From a virus: 60,015 nucleotides of DNA. This document shows, piece after piece, positions 45,807 through 54,477 of the stretch. The notes under the pieces were generated by a model. It saw only the letters and a program-made list of their open reading frames with translations. It had not been told where the DNA came from and did not search any database. The position numbers and the translations under genes are program-made. The stretch lies in IMG/VR virus record IMGVR_UViG_3300044621_001273, positions 1-60,015 of that record. One strand, written 5' to 3'. Every line of letters begins with the position of its first letter. The stretch's first letter is position 1.

Positions 45807-48800
45807 TAGTATGCCCTAACGCCTGTGATGGTGAGATAGTCAACATCGGCTGCTGTACCAGAGCCTGTGTGGACTAATGTGCATGGAGATGATGCAGAAG
45901 TCCCCGTCAGTGTCAACACTCTTCCAGCTTCACCAGTGGCAGTGAAGCTACCAACACGCTGTGTTGTTGTGCCGAAGGCGATGGTGGTGGCACCAGTGGC
46001 TTTGTAGGTGTTGGTGATGTTGGCGAAGGTGTTGTTGCCGCTGATGGTGAGAGTGCCTGCGCCGCCTTGGTTGAGGGTGATGTTGGTGTAGGCGATGCCG
46101 CCGCCAGCGAAGGTTTTGGCTGATGCAGAGGTGAGGCTGATGGTGCCTGTGCCTGTGACGGTGAGGTTGGTGGAGGTGGTGGCATCCCATGAAGTCCCGG
46201 CGTCAGTAACGGCACACAGACTAGAACCAATATTTAATGTTCTAACATCAGTGCCTGAAAGCCTCCAAACTGCTGATGTTATTGAATAATCATTTGTATT
46301 AAATGTTCCAGATGTAAGTGTTACGCCATTAAGTCCTTGCGTTGTAGTCAAAGAGTCAAGACAAGATACGCTACCAGATCGCGCATTTATAATGACACCT
46401 TGTGTGAATGTTTTTCCTGCGCTTGTAATAGTTTGACTTCCTCGCCCGGCAAACGTAAATGACCCGGAGTTGCTCAAGGTAGTACCTGTACCGTTAATCC
46501 AGTTCCCGTGAATAAACGGAGCTTGAGTACAAGCCAACGTCATCGTATTCGTCGTCCTAGCCGACATATCAATCGTGCCGATGTTGTAGGCTTGGTTGAT
46601 GGTAATGGTAGCGCCGCTGTTCAACCCCGTAGCTTCAAAGAAGCAGGTGTCTTGGGCAAGCGGGAAGTCGTTGATGTTTGGCGTGCCGCCGCTGCCTGTA
46701 GCCCAGCCCGTTGCAGACCAGTTGCCGCCAGCAGCAAGGTTCCAATACTTGTTCGCCGCAGCCGTGAACGTGATGCCGCTGTTGCCTTTGCAATCGCCAA
46801 TGCGCGTGCCCGTCGCTGGCGCTGCTACACCGGCTATGGTGATGTCTCTGAAGTCAACGTCGGTCAAGGACACAGCCGCGCAGGTGAGCGTGCGTGTGGT
46901 GCCGAGGGTGTCAGAGCAAACGAAGTGACGCATCGTGGCGTTGGTGCCTGCTGAGCAGGTGAGGGTGCCTGTGATGGTCTGGTCTGCTGTGACGCTGATG
47001 ACCTTCAAGCCAGCAGAGGTGATGCCGGTGAAGGACAGGTCGTTGAAGCTATTGGCTCCGTTGATGGTGACGGTGCCTGCGGATGTGTCAGTAAATGCGA
47101 CGTTATAGAAGGTTTTGCCATTTCCTGAAAAGGTTGGGTTGCTTCCAGTGCAGTTAATTTGCGCAGTTCCGGCAACAATCGTAAGATCAGCAGATGTAGT
47201 TTCCGTAGTTCCAAACGCAAATGCGCCACTACTACCAGAAGTCGTTATAGTCCCGGACCCAAAGTCAAAGGTTCTTATATTAGAAGAACTGCAGGTAATT
47301 CCCCCACATGTCAAATTGTACGTTACACAATCAAAAACTCCATTAACTAACGTAAAGCCCCCTACTGTGCTCAAATCTAAAGCACTACCCAACACCCATT
47401 CACACCCCACCCCATTCACCGTAATGGACGATGCCAACGTCACACCGTTTGTCGTCAACGTCAACCCAGACGTAGACCCAGACAGCGTGATAGCGCCTGT
47501 GTACGTCCTCGTCAGCCCTGTCGCAGGCAGCGTCACGTTGCCGTGAATACCAACAATAGCTGTGCTGCCTGCCAGCGTCACGTTGCCCACCAACGGGCCT
47601 GCAATGGTGAGGGCTTTGCAGCGAATGCCGCCAGTGACAGCATTCACCGTGGCTGTGTAGGCTGTGGCGTTGGACAGGCTGTCGAAGACAACATCATCAT
47701 GGCTTCTCGGCACAGACGCGCCTGAGCCTCCACCAGACCCTGTAGACCAACGAGCGGTGTCGCTCCAGTTGCCTGTGCCACCAACCCAGTAGCGCGTGCT
47801 GTCGGCTGGCTTGGCTGTGCGGTAGACAGGCGCTGCCGCTGTGCCTGTGCTGTTGGCACCGGCGTAGAACTCACCAGGGCTTGTGGCAGCAAAGCCAATG
47901 CTGCCCATGGCAAGGTAGTCAATGCTGTCTGTGCAAGCTCCAGCGAGGATGTGAGAATTGCCTGAACCAGTCAGCGTGACCACGTTACCCACCGTACCTG
48001 TAACCGTCCAAGCGCCAAAGGTCTGTGTGAATGCGCCAAGGGCGATGGTGTGGGCTACGGTCTTTGTTGAGGCAAGTTCGGTGAATTGGTTACTGTCGTT
48101 AATGGTAGTAGTAGATGTGCCCGTTGCGCCTCCAATGGTGAGTTTGTTGTAAGACAAAGCGCCGCCAGAAAATGTACGAGCAGTTGTGCTGGTATCAGAT
48201 AGAACGATGTTGGCTGTGCCTTTATAGAAAACGGGGGTTGCCGATATTTGCCATACGTTTCCAACACCTGACAAAGTCCAAGTACCAGAACCCATTTTTA
48301 GTGTAGATAGCACAGAAGTGTTTGAAAATAAACCTATCGTTACATTGTATGTAACCGCATCGAATACCCCTTGAAATAAACTTAATGTTCTAGTGGAGCC
48401 TATAATTAACGCATCACCAAGTTGCGTTGTGCTAAAAGGTTGGATAGAAATATTACAACCAAACGTAACTCCATTGCTGGTAATGGTCTGAGTGCCACGT
48501 TTGGCAAAAGTAATCGTGCCTACTGTGCTGGATGACGTAACCCCAGTGCCAAACTTCCAATCGCCGTAAACAAACGGAGTGTTGGTGCTGGTGGTGAGCG
48601 TCATCGCACTAGTCCGCAACGACGCATCAAACGTGCCGATGTTCCAAGCAGCATTGATTGTGATGGTGCCTGTGACGCTGCCAGCAGCTTCATCAAACAC
48701 CGCTGTGTCCTGCGCCAATGGGAAGTTGTTGATGTCAGGACTGCCACCAGAGGAAGGTGCCCAAGCTGTAGCAGACCAGTTCTGTGCTCCAGCAAGGTTC

Positions 48801-50845
48801 CAATAGACGGTCTTCGCCGCAGGGAAGGTGATGCCGCTGTTGCCGCCACAGTCGCCTGCACGGGTCGGAGAAGAGCCTGCTGCGGTGCCAGCAATGGTGA
48901 TGTCGCGGAAGTCGCAATCGTCGGCACTGAGCGTGCCGACTGTGAGGGTGCGGGTGGTGCCGAGGGTGTCAGAGCGGACGAAGATGCGACGGACGGCTGT
49001 GGCACCGGCGACGGTGAGGGTGCCGGTGATGGTTTGGTTTGCCGCAAAAGTGTATTGCATCAACCCCACCGAGGCAGGCGCGCTAATGGTTAGATTGTTA
49101 AAACTACCTGCAATACTTGAATTATTGCTGTGCTGAGCGCTACTAGTTCCTGTATAGGTTAAATTATACAGTGCTGCTCCTCCGGGGTTTATAGAAGTAC
49201 TCCCTGTTGCTGAAAAATTTATTTGTGAAGTACCTGCGTTAAAAGTAAGATTTGTTGGTGTTGTTAACGTTAATGGAGACGTACTATTCAACGTCACCGT
49301 ACTCGACCCCAGCAATATCGCCCTGACGTTGCTGTTAGATGAGGATACCTGCCCCCCGGTTACGTTGTAGTTTTTGGTGTCGAAGGTGCCGTTGGTTACT
49401 GTAAACGGATTATTAGAGCCGATATCAAGCGCGTCACCAAGCTCTACTGATCCGCCATAAGAATCGACCGTAAACGCTTGTGAAAATGTTTTACCAGCGC
49501 TTGTAATGACCTGCGTATTTCTCCCAGAGAATGTCAAAGCGCCTGAGTAGGACCGTGTCACCCCACTGCCAAACTCCCAATCACCATACACCGTATAAGC
49601 CGTCGATCCAGCCAACGTCATCGCATTTGTGCGCGTTGACATGTCAATAGTGCCAAAGTAAGGCACAGGCGCATCAAGCGTCACCGTAGCCGACGTATTC
49701 AACCCTGTGTTCTCGATGACAGCCGTGTCCTGCGCCAACGGGAAGTTGTCTGTGCTGACACCAGCACCAGAGCTTGCAGCCCAAGCGTTGGCAGACCAGT
49801 TGCCGCCAGCAGCCAAGTTCCAATACACCGTCTTGGGCGTGTCGAAGGTTATGCCTCTGCACCCGCGCAGGTCTCCAACACGAGTGCCGCTGATGGGCGC
49901 GGCTGTGCCGATGACGTAGATGTCTCGGAAGTCTGCGTCGGTCAGGCTCGGGGCTGAGTTGATGGTGAGGGTTTGGGCGATGCCGTAGGTGGCACTTCTG
50001 AACCAAACTCTGCGGTTGCCTGCGGTGCCCGTGGTGGAGAGGGTGCCGTTGATGGTTTGACGGGAGTCGAAGGTAAATGAACGGACGCCAGCCGCCGACG
50101 GCCCTGCAACCGATATATTATTAAACGTATTAACGCCAACAATATTGTGCGTAGAAGAAACAGTTGATGTGAAAGAAACATTATAAAATGTTACACCTAC
50201 ACTGCCGCCAGCCGCGCCCCCGCGCACTGAAGCTGCACTTCCCGTACAGATGATAGTGGATGTTCCAGCGTTAAATGTTAAATTTGTATTGTTTGTAAAT
50301 AGAACAGCCGTTATAATAGAACTTACACTTACTGTAGAAGACCCTAAATTTATAGTCCTAATATTGCTGTTATTGGACGCAAATTGAGTAGCTGTAACAT
50401 TGTAATCTGCTGTGCTAAATGTACCTGCAGTTACGATAATATCGTTTGAAGACGTCAGCGCATCCCCAAGCGTCACCGTAATACCTGCCCCGTTTATCGT
50501 CACCGACCCCAAGGTCTTACCCGCTGTCGTCAACGTCCCAGTTCCATTCAGCGTCAGCGTACCGCTGTACGTCACCGTCATCCCCGCCACAAGCGTAACG
50601 CTGCCAGATACGGTGATGGCTGCTGTTCCCGCCAACGTCCCCGTAAACCCTGTGCAATTGATGGACTTGGCACCGGTGTTTCCGCTGGAGATGGTGCAGG
50701 TGCCGGAGGAGGTGGCGTCAAAGAAAACGTCGTCAGCGCTTGTGGGAACGGCTGCGCCACCAGCGCCACCAACGGTATCAGCCCACTTCGTTCCAGCGGT
50801 GCCATCCCACGCGGCAGTTCCACCGCGCCAAAAACGATCTGCGAT
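45806..50845 (-). CDS. Giant modular tail fibre, ATC in place of the start codon (1679 aa)
   Basis: The protein is built of five homologous modules of roughly 300-340 residues, each opening with a W..GGT..W or YWNLA..NWSA block and DDVFFD or AQDTAVF, then beta-helix-like strands (GKTF, V.LGDAL, NYNVT). It is a likely receptor-binding fibre. The frame stays open and homologous to an internal module back to 50845, where the expected ATG reads ATC, 8 nt after AAGGAG and straight after the HNH stop. The first usual in-frame start is TTG 50635, inside module 1. Either a non-AUG start, a damaged start or an assembly error. Confidence 0.8.
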   Translation of the reverse strand: MADRFWRGGTAAWDGTAGTKWADTVGGAGGAAVPTSADDVFFDATSSGTCTISSGNTGAKSINCTGFTGTLAGTAAITVSGSVTLVAGMTVTYSGTLTLNGTGTLTTAGKTLGSVTINGAGITVTLGDALTSSNDIIVTAGTFSTADYNVTATQFASNNSNIRTINLGSSTVSVSSIITAVLFTNNTNLTFNAGTSTIICTGSAASVRGGAAGGSVGVTFYNVSFTSTVSSTHNIVGVNTFNNISVAGPSAAGVRSFTFDSRQTINGTLSTTGTAGNRRVWFRSATYGIAQTLTINSAPSLTDADFRDIYVIGTAAPISGTRVGDLRGCRGITFDTPKTVYWNLAAGGNWSANAWAASSGAGVSTDNFPLAQDTAVIENTGLNTSATVTLDAPVPYFGTIDMSTRTNAMTLAGSTAYTVYGDWEFGSGVTRSYSGALTFSGRNTQVITSAGKTFSQAFTVDSYGGSVELGDALDIGSNNPFTVTNGTFDTKNYNVTGGQVSSSNSNVRAILLGSSTVTLNSTSPLTLTTPTNLTFNAGTSQINFSATGSTSINPGGAALYNLTYTGTSSAQHSNNSSIAGSFNNLTISAPASVGLMQYTFAANQTITGTLTVAGATAVRRIFVRSDTLGTTRTLTVGTLSADDCDFRDITIAGTAAGSSPTRAGDCGGNSGITFPAAKTVYWNLAGAQNWSATAWAPSSGGSPDINNFPLAQDTAVFDEAAGSVTGTITINAAWNIGTFDASLRTSAMTLTTSTNTPFVYGDWKFGTGVTSSSTVGTITFAKRGTQTITSNGVTFGCNISIQPFSTTQLGDALIIGSTRTLSLFQGVFDAVTYNVTIGLFSNTSVLSTLKMGSGTWTLSGVGNVWQISATPVFYKGTANIVLSDTSTTARTFSGGALSYNKLTIGGATGTSTTTINDSNQFTELASTKTVAHTIALGAFTQTFGAWTVTGTVGNVVTLTGSGNSHILAGACTDSIDYLAMGSIGFAATSPGEFYAGANSTGTAAAPVYRTAKPADSTRYWVGGTGNWSDTARWSTGSGGGSGASVPRSHDDVVFDSLSNATAYTATVNAVTGGIRCKALTIAGPLVGNVTLAGSTAIVGIHGNVTLPATGLTRTYTGAITLSGSTSGLTLTTNGVTLASSITVNGVGCEWVLGSALDLSTVGGFTLVNGVFDCVTYNLTCGGITCSSSNIRTFDFGSGTITTSGSSGAFAFGTTETTSADLTIVAGTAQINCTGSNPTFSGNGKTFYNVAFTDTSAGTVTINGANSFNDLSFTGITSAGLKVISVTADQTITGTLTCSAGTNATMRHFVCSDTLGTTRTLTCAAVSLTDVDFRDITIAGVAAPATGTRIGDCKGNSGITFTAAANKYWNLAAGGNWSATGWATGSGGTPNINDFPLAQDTCFFEATGLNSGATITINQAYNIGTIDMSARTTNTMTLACTQAPFIHGNWINGTGTTLSNSGSFTFAGRGSQTITSAGKTFTQGVIINARSGSVSCLDSLTTTQGLNGVTLTSGTFNTNDYSITSAVWRLSGTDVRTLNIGSSLCAVTDAGTSWDATTSTNLTVTGTGTISLTSASAKTFAGGGIAYTNITLNQGGAGTLTISGNNTFANITNTYKATGATTIAFGTTTQRVGSFTATGEAGRVLTLTGTSASSPCTLVHTGSGTAADVDYLTITGVRAY

Positions 50846-50846
50846 T

Positions 50847-51557
50847 TTAGCTCTCCTTAAATCTCAATGCCTTGTGTCCATGCGTATCCAACTTTACATG
50901 GCAAGGCCGACAAACAGTTCTTCCGTTACTCACGTCATACCGAAGATCTGGAAAGGCACACCACGGTTTAATGTGATCTGCCTCTAAATACCCGCCCCGG
51001 GTGTTACAAATTTTACAACTCCAGTTATCTCTTACAAAGACCGCGTTTCGCCAGTCTCTATATGGGTACTGCGCCATCGCTGTTTTACGCTCTGATCTTA
51101 AGCCACCACGCCAATTCGGATGATCTGAACCGTGACGATAGTTTTGTCTTTGAAACTCAGAGATCTTTTTGCGAGTCTCGTCTGAATGCCCCCGTTTTTC
51201 TGGCGGTACTAGGTCAGGATGTCCTTTCGTAAACAAGCCTTTTAACTCTCGGCCGGCGTAGTAGCAAACCTTACTGCAAAACTTCTTGCGTCCAACTTGA
51301 TTGGGCTCAATTCTCATGTCAACGCCACAAGTCTTGCAGTTAATGTGAACTCCTTCTGTTTTGTTCCATGCGGGCCTGCCGTTCTTTATGCCTTTAAATG
51401 GTGACGGTTTACCTCGTAGTGCCTCGGCTGCTTTGGTAGCTCGAAGAGCGTAAGAACACTCCTTAGAACAAGTTGTCTGCCGCCCGTGCTTTAAGCGTCC
51501 CAAATCTGCAAAATAACTCTTATTGCAGATAGGACAAAGCCTTTCGACAGACTCCAT
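50847..51557 (-). CDS. Free-standing HNH homing-type endonuclease
   Basis: The 236-aa protein has three zinc-type cysteine modules (CPICNKSYF, CKTCGVDMRI with CSKVC, and CKIC...CRPCH), NUMOD3-like segments (GKPSPFKGIKNGRPAWNK and GHSDETRKKISEFQ) and an HNH core LEADHIKPWCAFPDLRYDVS. This plan is typical of mobile homing endonucleases. It is wedged between a small late gene and the fibre gene, leaving 3 nt and 1 nt of spacer. It may home on its own or help the capsid intron 2 kb upstream in the transcript. Confidence 0.88.
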   Translation of the reverse strand: MESVERLCPICNKSYFADLGRLKHGRQTTCSKECSYALRATKAAEALRGKPSPFKGIKNGRPAWNKTEGVHINCKTCGVDMRIEPNQVGRKKFCSKVCYYAGRELKGLFTKGHPDLVPPEKRGHSDETRKKISEFQRQNYRHGSDHPNWRGGLRSERKTAMAQYPYRDWRNAVFVRDNWSCKICNTRGGYLEADHIKPWCAFPDLRYDVSNGRTVCRPCHVKLDTHGHKALRFKES

Positions 51558-51560
51558 CTC

Positions 51561-51779
51561 TTACGCCTTCACGTAACGAACACCGTCAATCTCGATGTAC
51601 TCAGGCTCAGGCTCAGGCTCAGCCTCAACAGGCGGCGCAGTCACCACAGCAATCCAGTTGTCTCGGCGCTGCTCCTTCATCGCCTGGATTTCAGCCTCTG
51701 TGAAGCTGTGATCATCAGGCAGATGAAGAGCATCGGCAAACTTGCCGTGAGGAGTGTCGAAGGAGAAATCAATCTTCAT
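51561..51779 (-). CDS. 72-aa late protein (MKIDFSFDTPHG type)
   Basis: The protein has MKIDFSFDTPHGKFADALHL, AIQAMKEQR and an ending IEIDGVRYVKA. I recognise this type from structural regions of environmental podoviruses. It probably helps fibre or tail assembly; role unproven. The EPEPEPE stretch is low complexity. Confidence 0.65.
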   Translation of the reverse strand: MKIDFSFDTPHGKFADALHLPDDHSFTEAEIQAMKEQRRDNWIAVVTAPPVEAEPEPEPEYIEIDGVRYVKA

Positions 51780-51784
51780 AGCTA

Positions 51785-52204
51785 TTAAGCAATGCGGATG
51801 ATGGCGTTAGAAGCGTCAGCAGCAGGGAACACAACAGTGAAGTCACCATTGGTGCTGGACTTGTCGCTGCTAAAGTCAAGAACAGCAATGGCTCTGTCGG
51901 CCTTGCTGCTGTTGTAAATGAGAGCGCCTCTGGCAGTGATAGTGGCACTGGACCAGGTTGTGTCAGTAAAATCAACAATGGCAGTGGAGCCACTCAACGA
52001 AATGGCTGCACCAGCCAGCGTATTGCCACCAGCGGTGTAGCCTGTACCAGACACTTCGTTAGAAGTGGAATAGGCTGTTGTAGAAGCACCAAGAGTAGCA
52101 GAGCTTGTAAACAAAGCAATCTTGATGGTGTCGGTGTCAAGATCGTGAGTGCCGCCAAGCAACTCAGTCTTGAACGAATTGCACATAGCTTGTGTGATAG
52201 CCAT
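51785..52204 (-). CDS. Small structural protein (MAITQAMCNSFKTEL type)
   Basis: The 139-aa protein starts MAITQAMCNSFKTELLGGTH, then KIALFTSSATLGASTTAYST and ITARGALIYNSSKADRAIAV. This is a conserved beta-rich structural protein of environmental phages, possibly a head or tail decoration. It lies downstream of a terminator that follows the 166-aa gene. Confidence 0.75.
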   Translation of the reverse strand: MAITQAMCNSFKTELLGGTHDLDTDTIKIALFTSSATLGASTTAYSTSNEVSGTGYTAGGNTLAGAAISLSGSTAIVDFTDTTWSSATITARGALIYNSSKADRAIAVLDFSSDKSSTNGDFTVVFPAADASNAIIRIA

Positions 52205-52221
52205 ATTAGTTCCTTAGTAAA

Positions 52222-52260
52222 CAAAAAGGGGAGACAGGACAGACCTGTCCCGACCCCCCC
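52222..52260 (-). terminator. Terminator-like hairpin after the capsid-decoration gene
   Basis: On the minus strand GGGGGGGTC-GGGACAG-GT-CTGTCCT-GTCTCCCC then TTTTT makes a long GC-rich stem with a U-run. It would reduce transcription from the capsid genes into the fibre genes. Confidence 0.75.
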
Positions 52261-52271
52261 GTTATACCAGC

Positions 52272-52772
52272 TTAAGCCAGTGTGTCGCGGTCAACGCCGC
52301 CAGGAGCGGGCTTAGCATCGATGTTGCACAACAGCGCCCACACACGAATCTTGCCGCCAGTGGGGGCAGTGGTCGCAGTGGCAATGAGAACGTCGATGGT
52401 GTCAGCAGTAGCGCCAACAATCAGCGGCTGATAAGCAGCAGCGTTCTGTGCATAAGCACCAGCAGCAGCAGCGTCAAGGTCAAAGCCGTCAACGAAGCAG
52501 TCAGCGTCAACACCAGTGATGCCAAGATCAAGGGTGTTGTCGTTGGACTCGCCAGTAGCAACAGCAGTGACTTCAATGCCAGCATTGAGCACCATCGTGT
52601 TCGCGGGAACATCGATAGCTTCAATGACGTCAGCAGCAGCCAGAGCAGATGCCTTAGCCGTGGCTGCAACAGCCCAGTCAATTTCTTGCTCAACGAAATA
52701 CGGAATGTTCGTAAGCGAACGCACCGGACGAGGAGCGCCGCCTAAGCCGTTAGAGAGATCAATAGTAGCCAT
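52272..52772 (-). CDS. Capsid-associated protein, probably decoration (166 aa)
   Basis: The protein starts MATIDLSNGLGGAPRPVRSL and is Ala/Thr-rich and beta-like (VLNAGIEVTAVATGESNDNT, GGKIRVWALL). Proteins of this type follow the major capsid gene in many environmental podoviruses, so a decoration or head-completion role is likely. AAAGGAAA precedes the ATG. Confidence 0.7.
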   Translation of the reverse strand: MATIDLSNGLGGAPRPVRSLTNIPYFVEQEIDWAVAATAKASALAAADVIEAIDVPANTMVLNAGIEVTAVATGESNDNTLDLGITGVDADCFVDGFDLDAAAAGAYAQNAAAYQPLIVGATADTIDVLIATATTAPTGGKIRVWALLCNIDAKPAPGGVDRDTLA

Positions 52773-52826
52773 TATGGTTTCCTTTCAAATTGTTTGAGAT
52801 GGTTATTAGTCTTCTTAGTCTAGAAA

Positions 52827-52861
52827 GCCGACACGTACACAAAAGTGCAGAGGTGTCGGGC
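52827..52861 (-). terminator. Hairpin after the major capsid gene
   Basis: GCCCGACAC/GTGTCGGC around an inner CAC-TTTT-GTG forms a long stem with a short TTTCT behind it, in the 110-nt gap after the capsid stop. It may be an attenuator or a 3'-end stabiliser for capsid mRNA. Confidence 0.55.
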
Positions 52862-52882
52862 GTCTTAGACATTAAACCAAGA

Positions 52883-54247
52883 TTAGGCCACGTTGTACTT
52901 GGCCGTGGTCAGAGCCTCAGGACGCAAAATCTTGCGACCATAGAGGTGCATACCACGAACAATGTCAGCAAACGAGTCCGGATCGCGATAGGTCTCAGTC
53001 TTGTTGATCTGCTCAGCAGAGGCAACAGCGCTGTCGTGACCGGCAACGATGACACCGAAGTTGCTGTTCTGGTTAGCCGTGCCTGTCGTGCCTGGGCCAG
53101 TGCCAACCTTCGGCAGGTTGTTGCTGACATAGATCTTGAAGCCGTGCAGGTTGTTCAACAGAAGACCGTTTTGCAGACCAGAGCCACCGAAGTCTGCATT
53201 CAGAAGACGGCTGTCCTCGTCCTTCAGCACTTCAACGAACACCGGATCAACCACAAGCCAACGACCATTGGTGTCAACGTTTTGTTGATCCAACAGACGC
53301 GACATACGAGCAATGATCATCAACGGCGACACCAGATCAGTCGGCATCGTCGTGACCCCAGGCAGACGCGCTGCAATGGGAATCGAATGATCACCGGCGC
53401 TGGCTGTGGTGATGTTGCCAAACGAGCTCTTGATGAGCTTCATCGTCGTCAACAGTTCGTCGTTACCAGCAGTCGAAACAGCCTTCGTACCAGGGAAGGT
53501 AGTGCGGGCGGTGTCGGCGCTGCCATGCAACACAGACTGTTGATAACCAGCGAGGTAGCCGAGAACGTCTTGGTCGAACTGGTCCTTCAAGCGATAGGCA
53601 GCACGATCAGATGCCAAAGACATCCAATTGATGTGCGACTGAGTTGCTTCGATGTCGTCAACTTTACCTTTATATTCAGCAAGGGTCGTTAATCCTTACC
53701 CGCTTTATTCAAGCTGCTGCATTTTTCAATGCAGAGTAGACTATATCATCACCCTGACTTATCAGGGGCTGGGCGCTTCCGCTCACTTGAGCGTATGGAT
53801 TTCATCTCCCCGTAGGGCGGTATATCCTAGTCGTTGAACCTTCAAAGACCTTTCGGTCTATGCTTGGCTGCTGATTGCCTTAGCTATTATGCCTTAGGTT
53901 TTCCAGCAATTAACCCAGTTATTTAGATGAGATTACTCTCAAATGCGTCTGTTAGTGTTAAACGCGAAGTAGTTGGCCTTATCGACAACCAGCGTGAAAT
54001 CGCTGTCATCAAGGTCTTGAGCCGTCACTTGAGTGCCGCGTGCATAAGCCTGAACGCTGACCTCGGGCTCCTTAACGATCTTAACTGAGTCCCCCATGCT
54101 GGAGATTTCTCCGAAATATTCGGAGTTGGTGATCGCTTGAGCGACCGAAGATTTCCTAAACGCGAGTTGTACTTTTTTACTGTAGATAATTGGCGACCAA
54201 TTACCATTTTGGAGGCTTGTATAGCCCGAAGCTGATGCAAACGCCAT
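52883..54247 (-). CDS. Major capsid protein, split by a group I intron
   Basis: Exon 1 is 54247-53961 and exon 2 is 53666-52883; joined they give 1071 nt and 356 residues. Exon 1 encodes MAFASASGYTSLQNGNWSPI to VVDKANYFAF, exon 2 KVDDIEATQSHINWM to the end EALTTAKYNVA. The sequence (DFTLVVDKANYFAF, LASDRAAYRLKDQFDQDVLG, WLVVDPVFVEVL) is that of an HK97-fold capsid protein of podovirus type. Without splicing translation stops after NTNRRI. AAGGAG precedes the ATG; scaffold upstream, decoration downstream. Confidence 0.92.
53667..53960 (-). ncRNA. Group I self-splicing intron (294 nt)
   Basis: Minus-strand elements: P1 pairs exon GCGTT-T with AGACGC (53950-53945) and places the U-G pair at the 5' site; P2 TGAGA-GTAA-TCTCA (53941-53928); P4 TGCTG with CAGCA; P6a AGACC-GAAA-GGTCT; R segment GTTCAACGACTAG (53839-53827) and S segment GATATAGTC (53747-53739) forming P7 (GACTA/TAGTC); P9 CTGCATT-GAAA-AATGCAG (53734-53717). 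The intron ends in G (53667). It has no open reading frame of note. All these are standard group I features. Confidence 0.9.
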
Positions 54248-54446
54248 TTGATTTCTCCTTAATAATGGCTAACGTATCTCCTTATTCTTTCGGGTCTATT
54301 TGCATTAGGTGGTCACAAACATGTCTCTATAGCAACATGCTCAGTAACGGCTAAGCTCCTAGAGTGTACGACGAACATCGTTCAATACGACACAAGATGT
54401 AGAGCATCTTCGTTGGTGTTGTTACACGGGAAGATGCTGCTACTAC

Positions 54447-54475
54447 GTTAAATCACAATTTCACTCCAATGTCAA
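54447..54475 (-). promoter_or_regulatory. Sigma70-like promoter for the capsid operon
   Basis: TTGACA (54475-54470), a 17-bp spacer and TTTAAC (54452-54447) on the minus strand stand just past the scaffold stop. The 200-nt leader that follows has an 8-bp inverted repeat GCATCTTC/GAAGATGC (54437-54404). Confidence 0.65.
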
Positions 54476-54477
54476 CA

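Noticed and set aside
45139-50987. Long plus-strand frames opposite the repeat fibre genes
   Set aside because: They are antisense shadows of repetitive, biased codons (Thr/Val/Ala-rich), lack ribosome sites and oppose well-supported genes.
53939-54247. Short 102-aa capsid-like gene plus separate truncated capsid gene (frameshifted pseudogene)
   Set aside because: The interruption has the conserved parts of a group I intron and exact splicing restores the frame, so the gene is intact.
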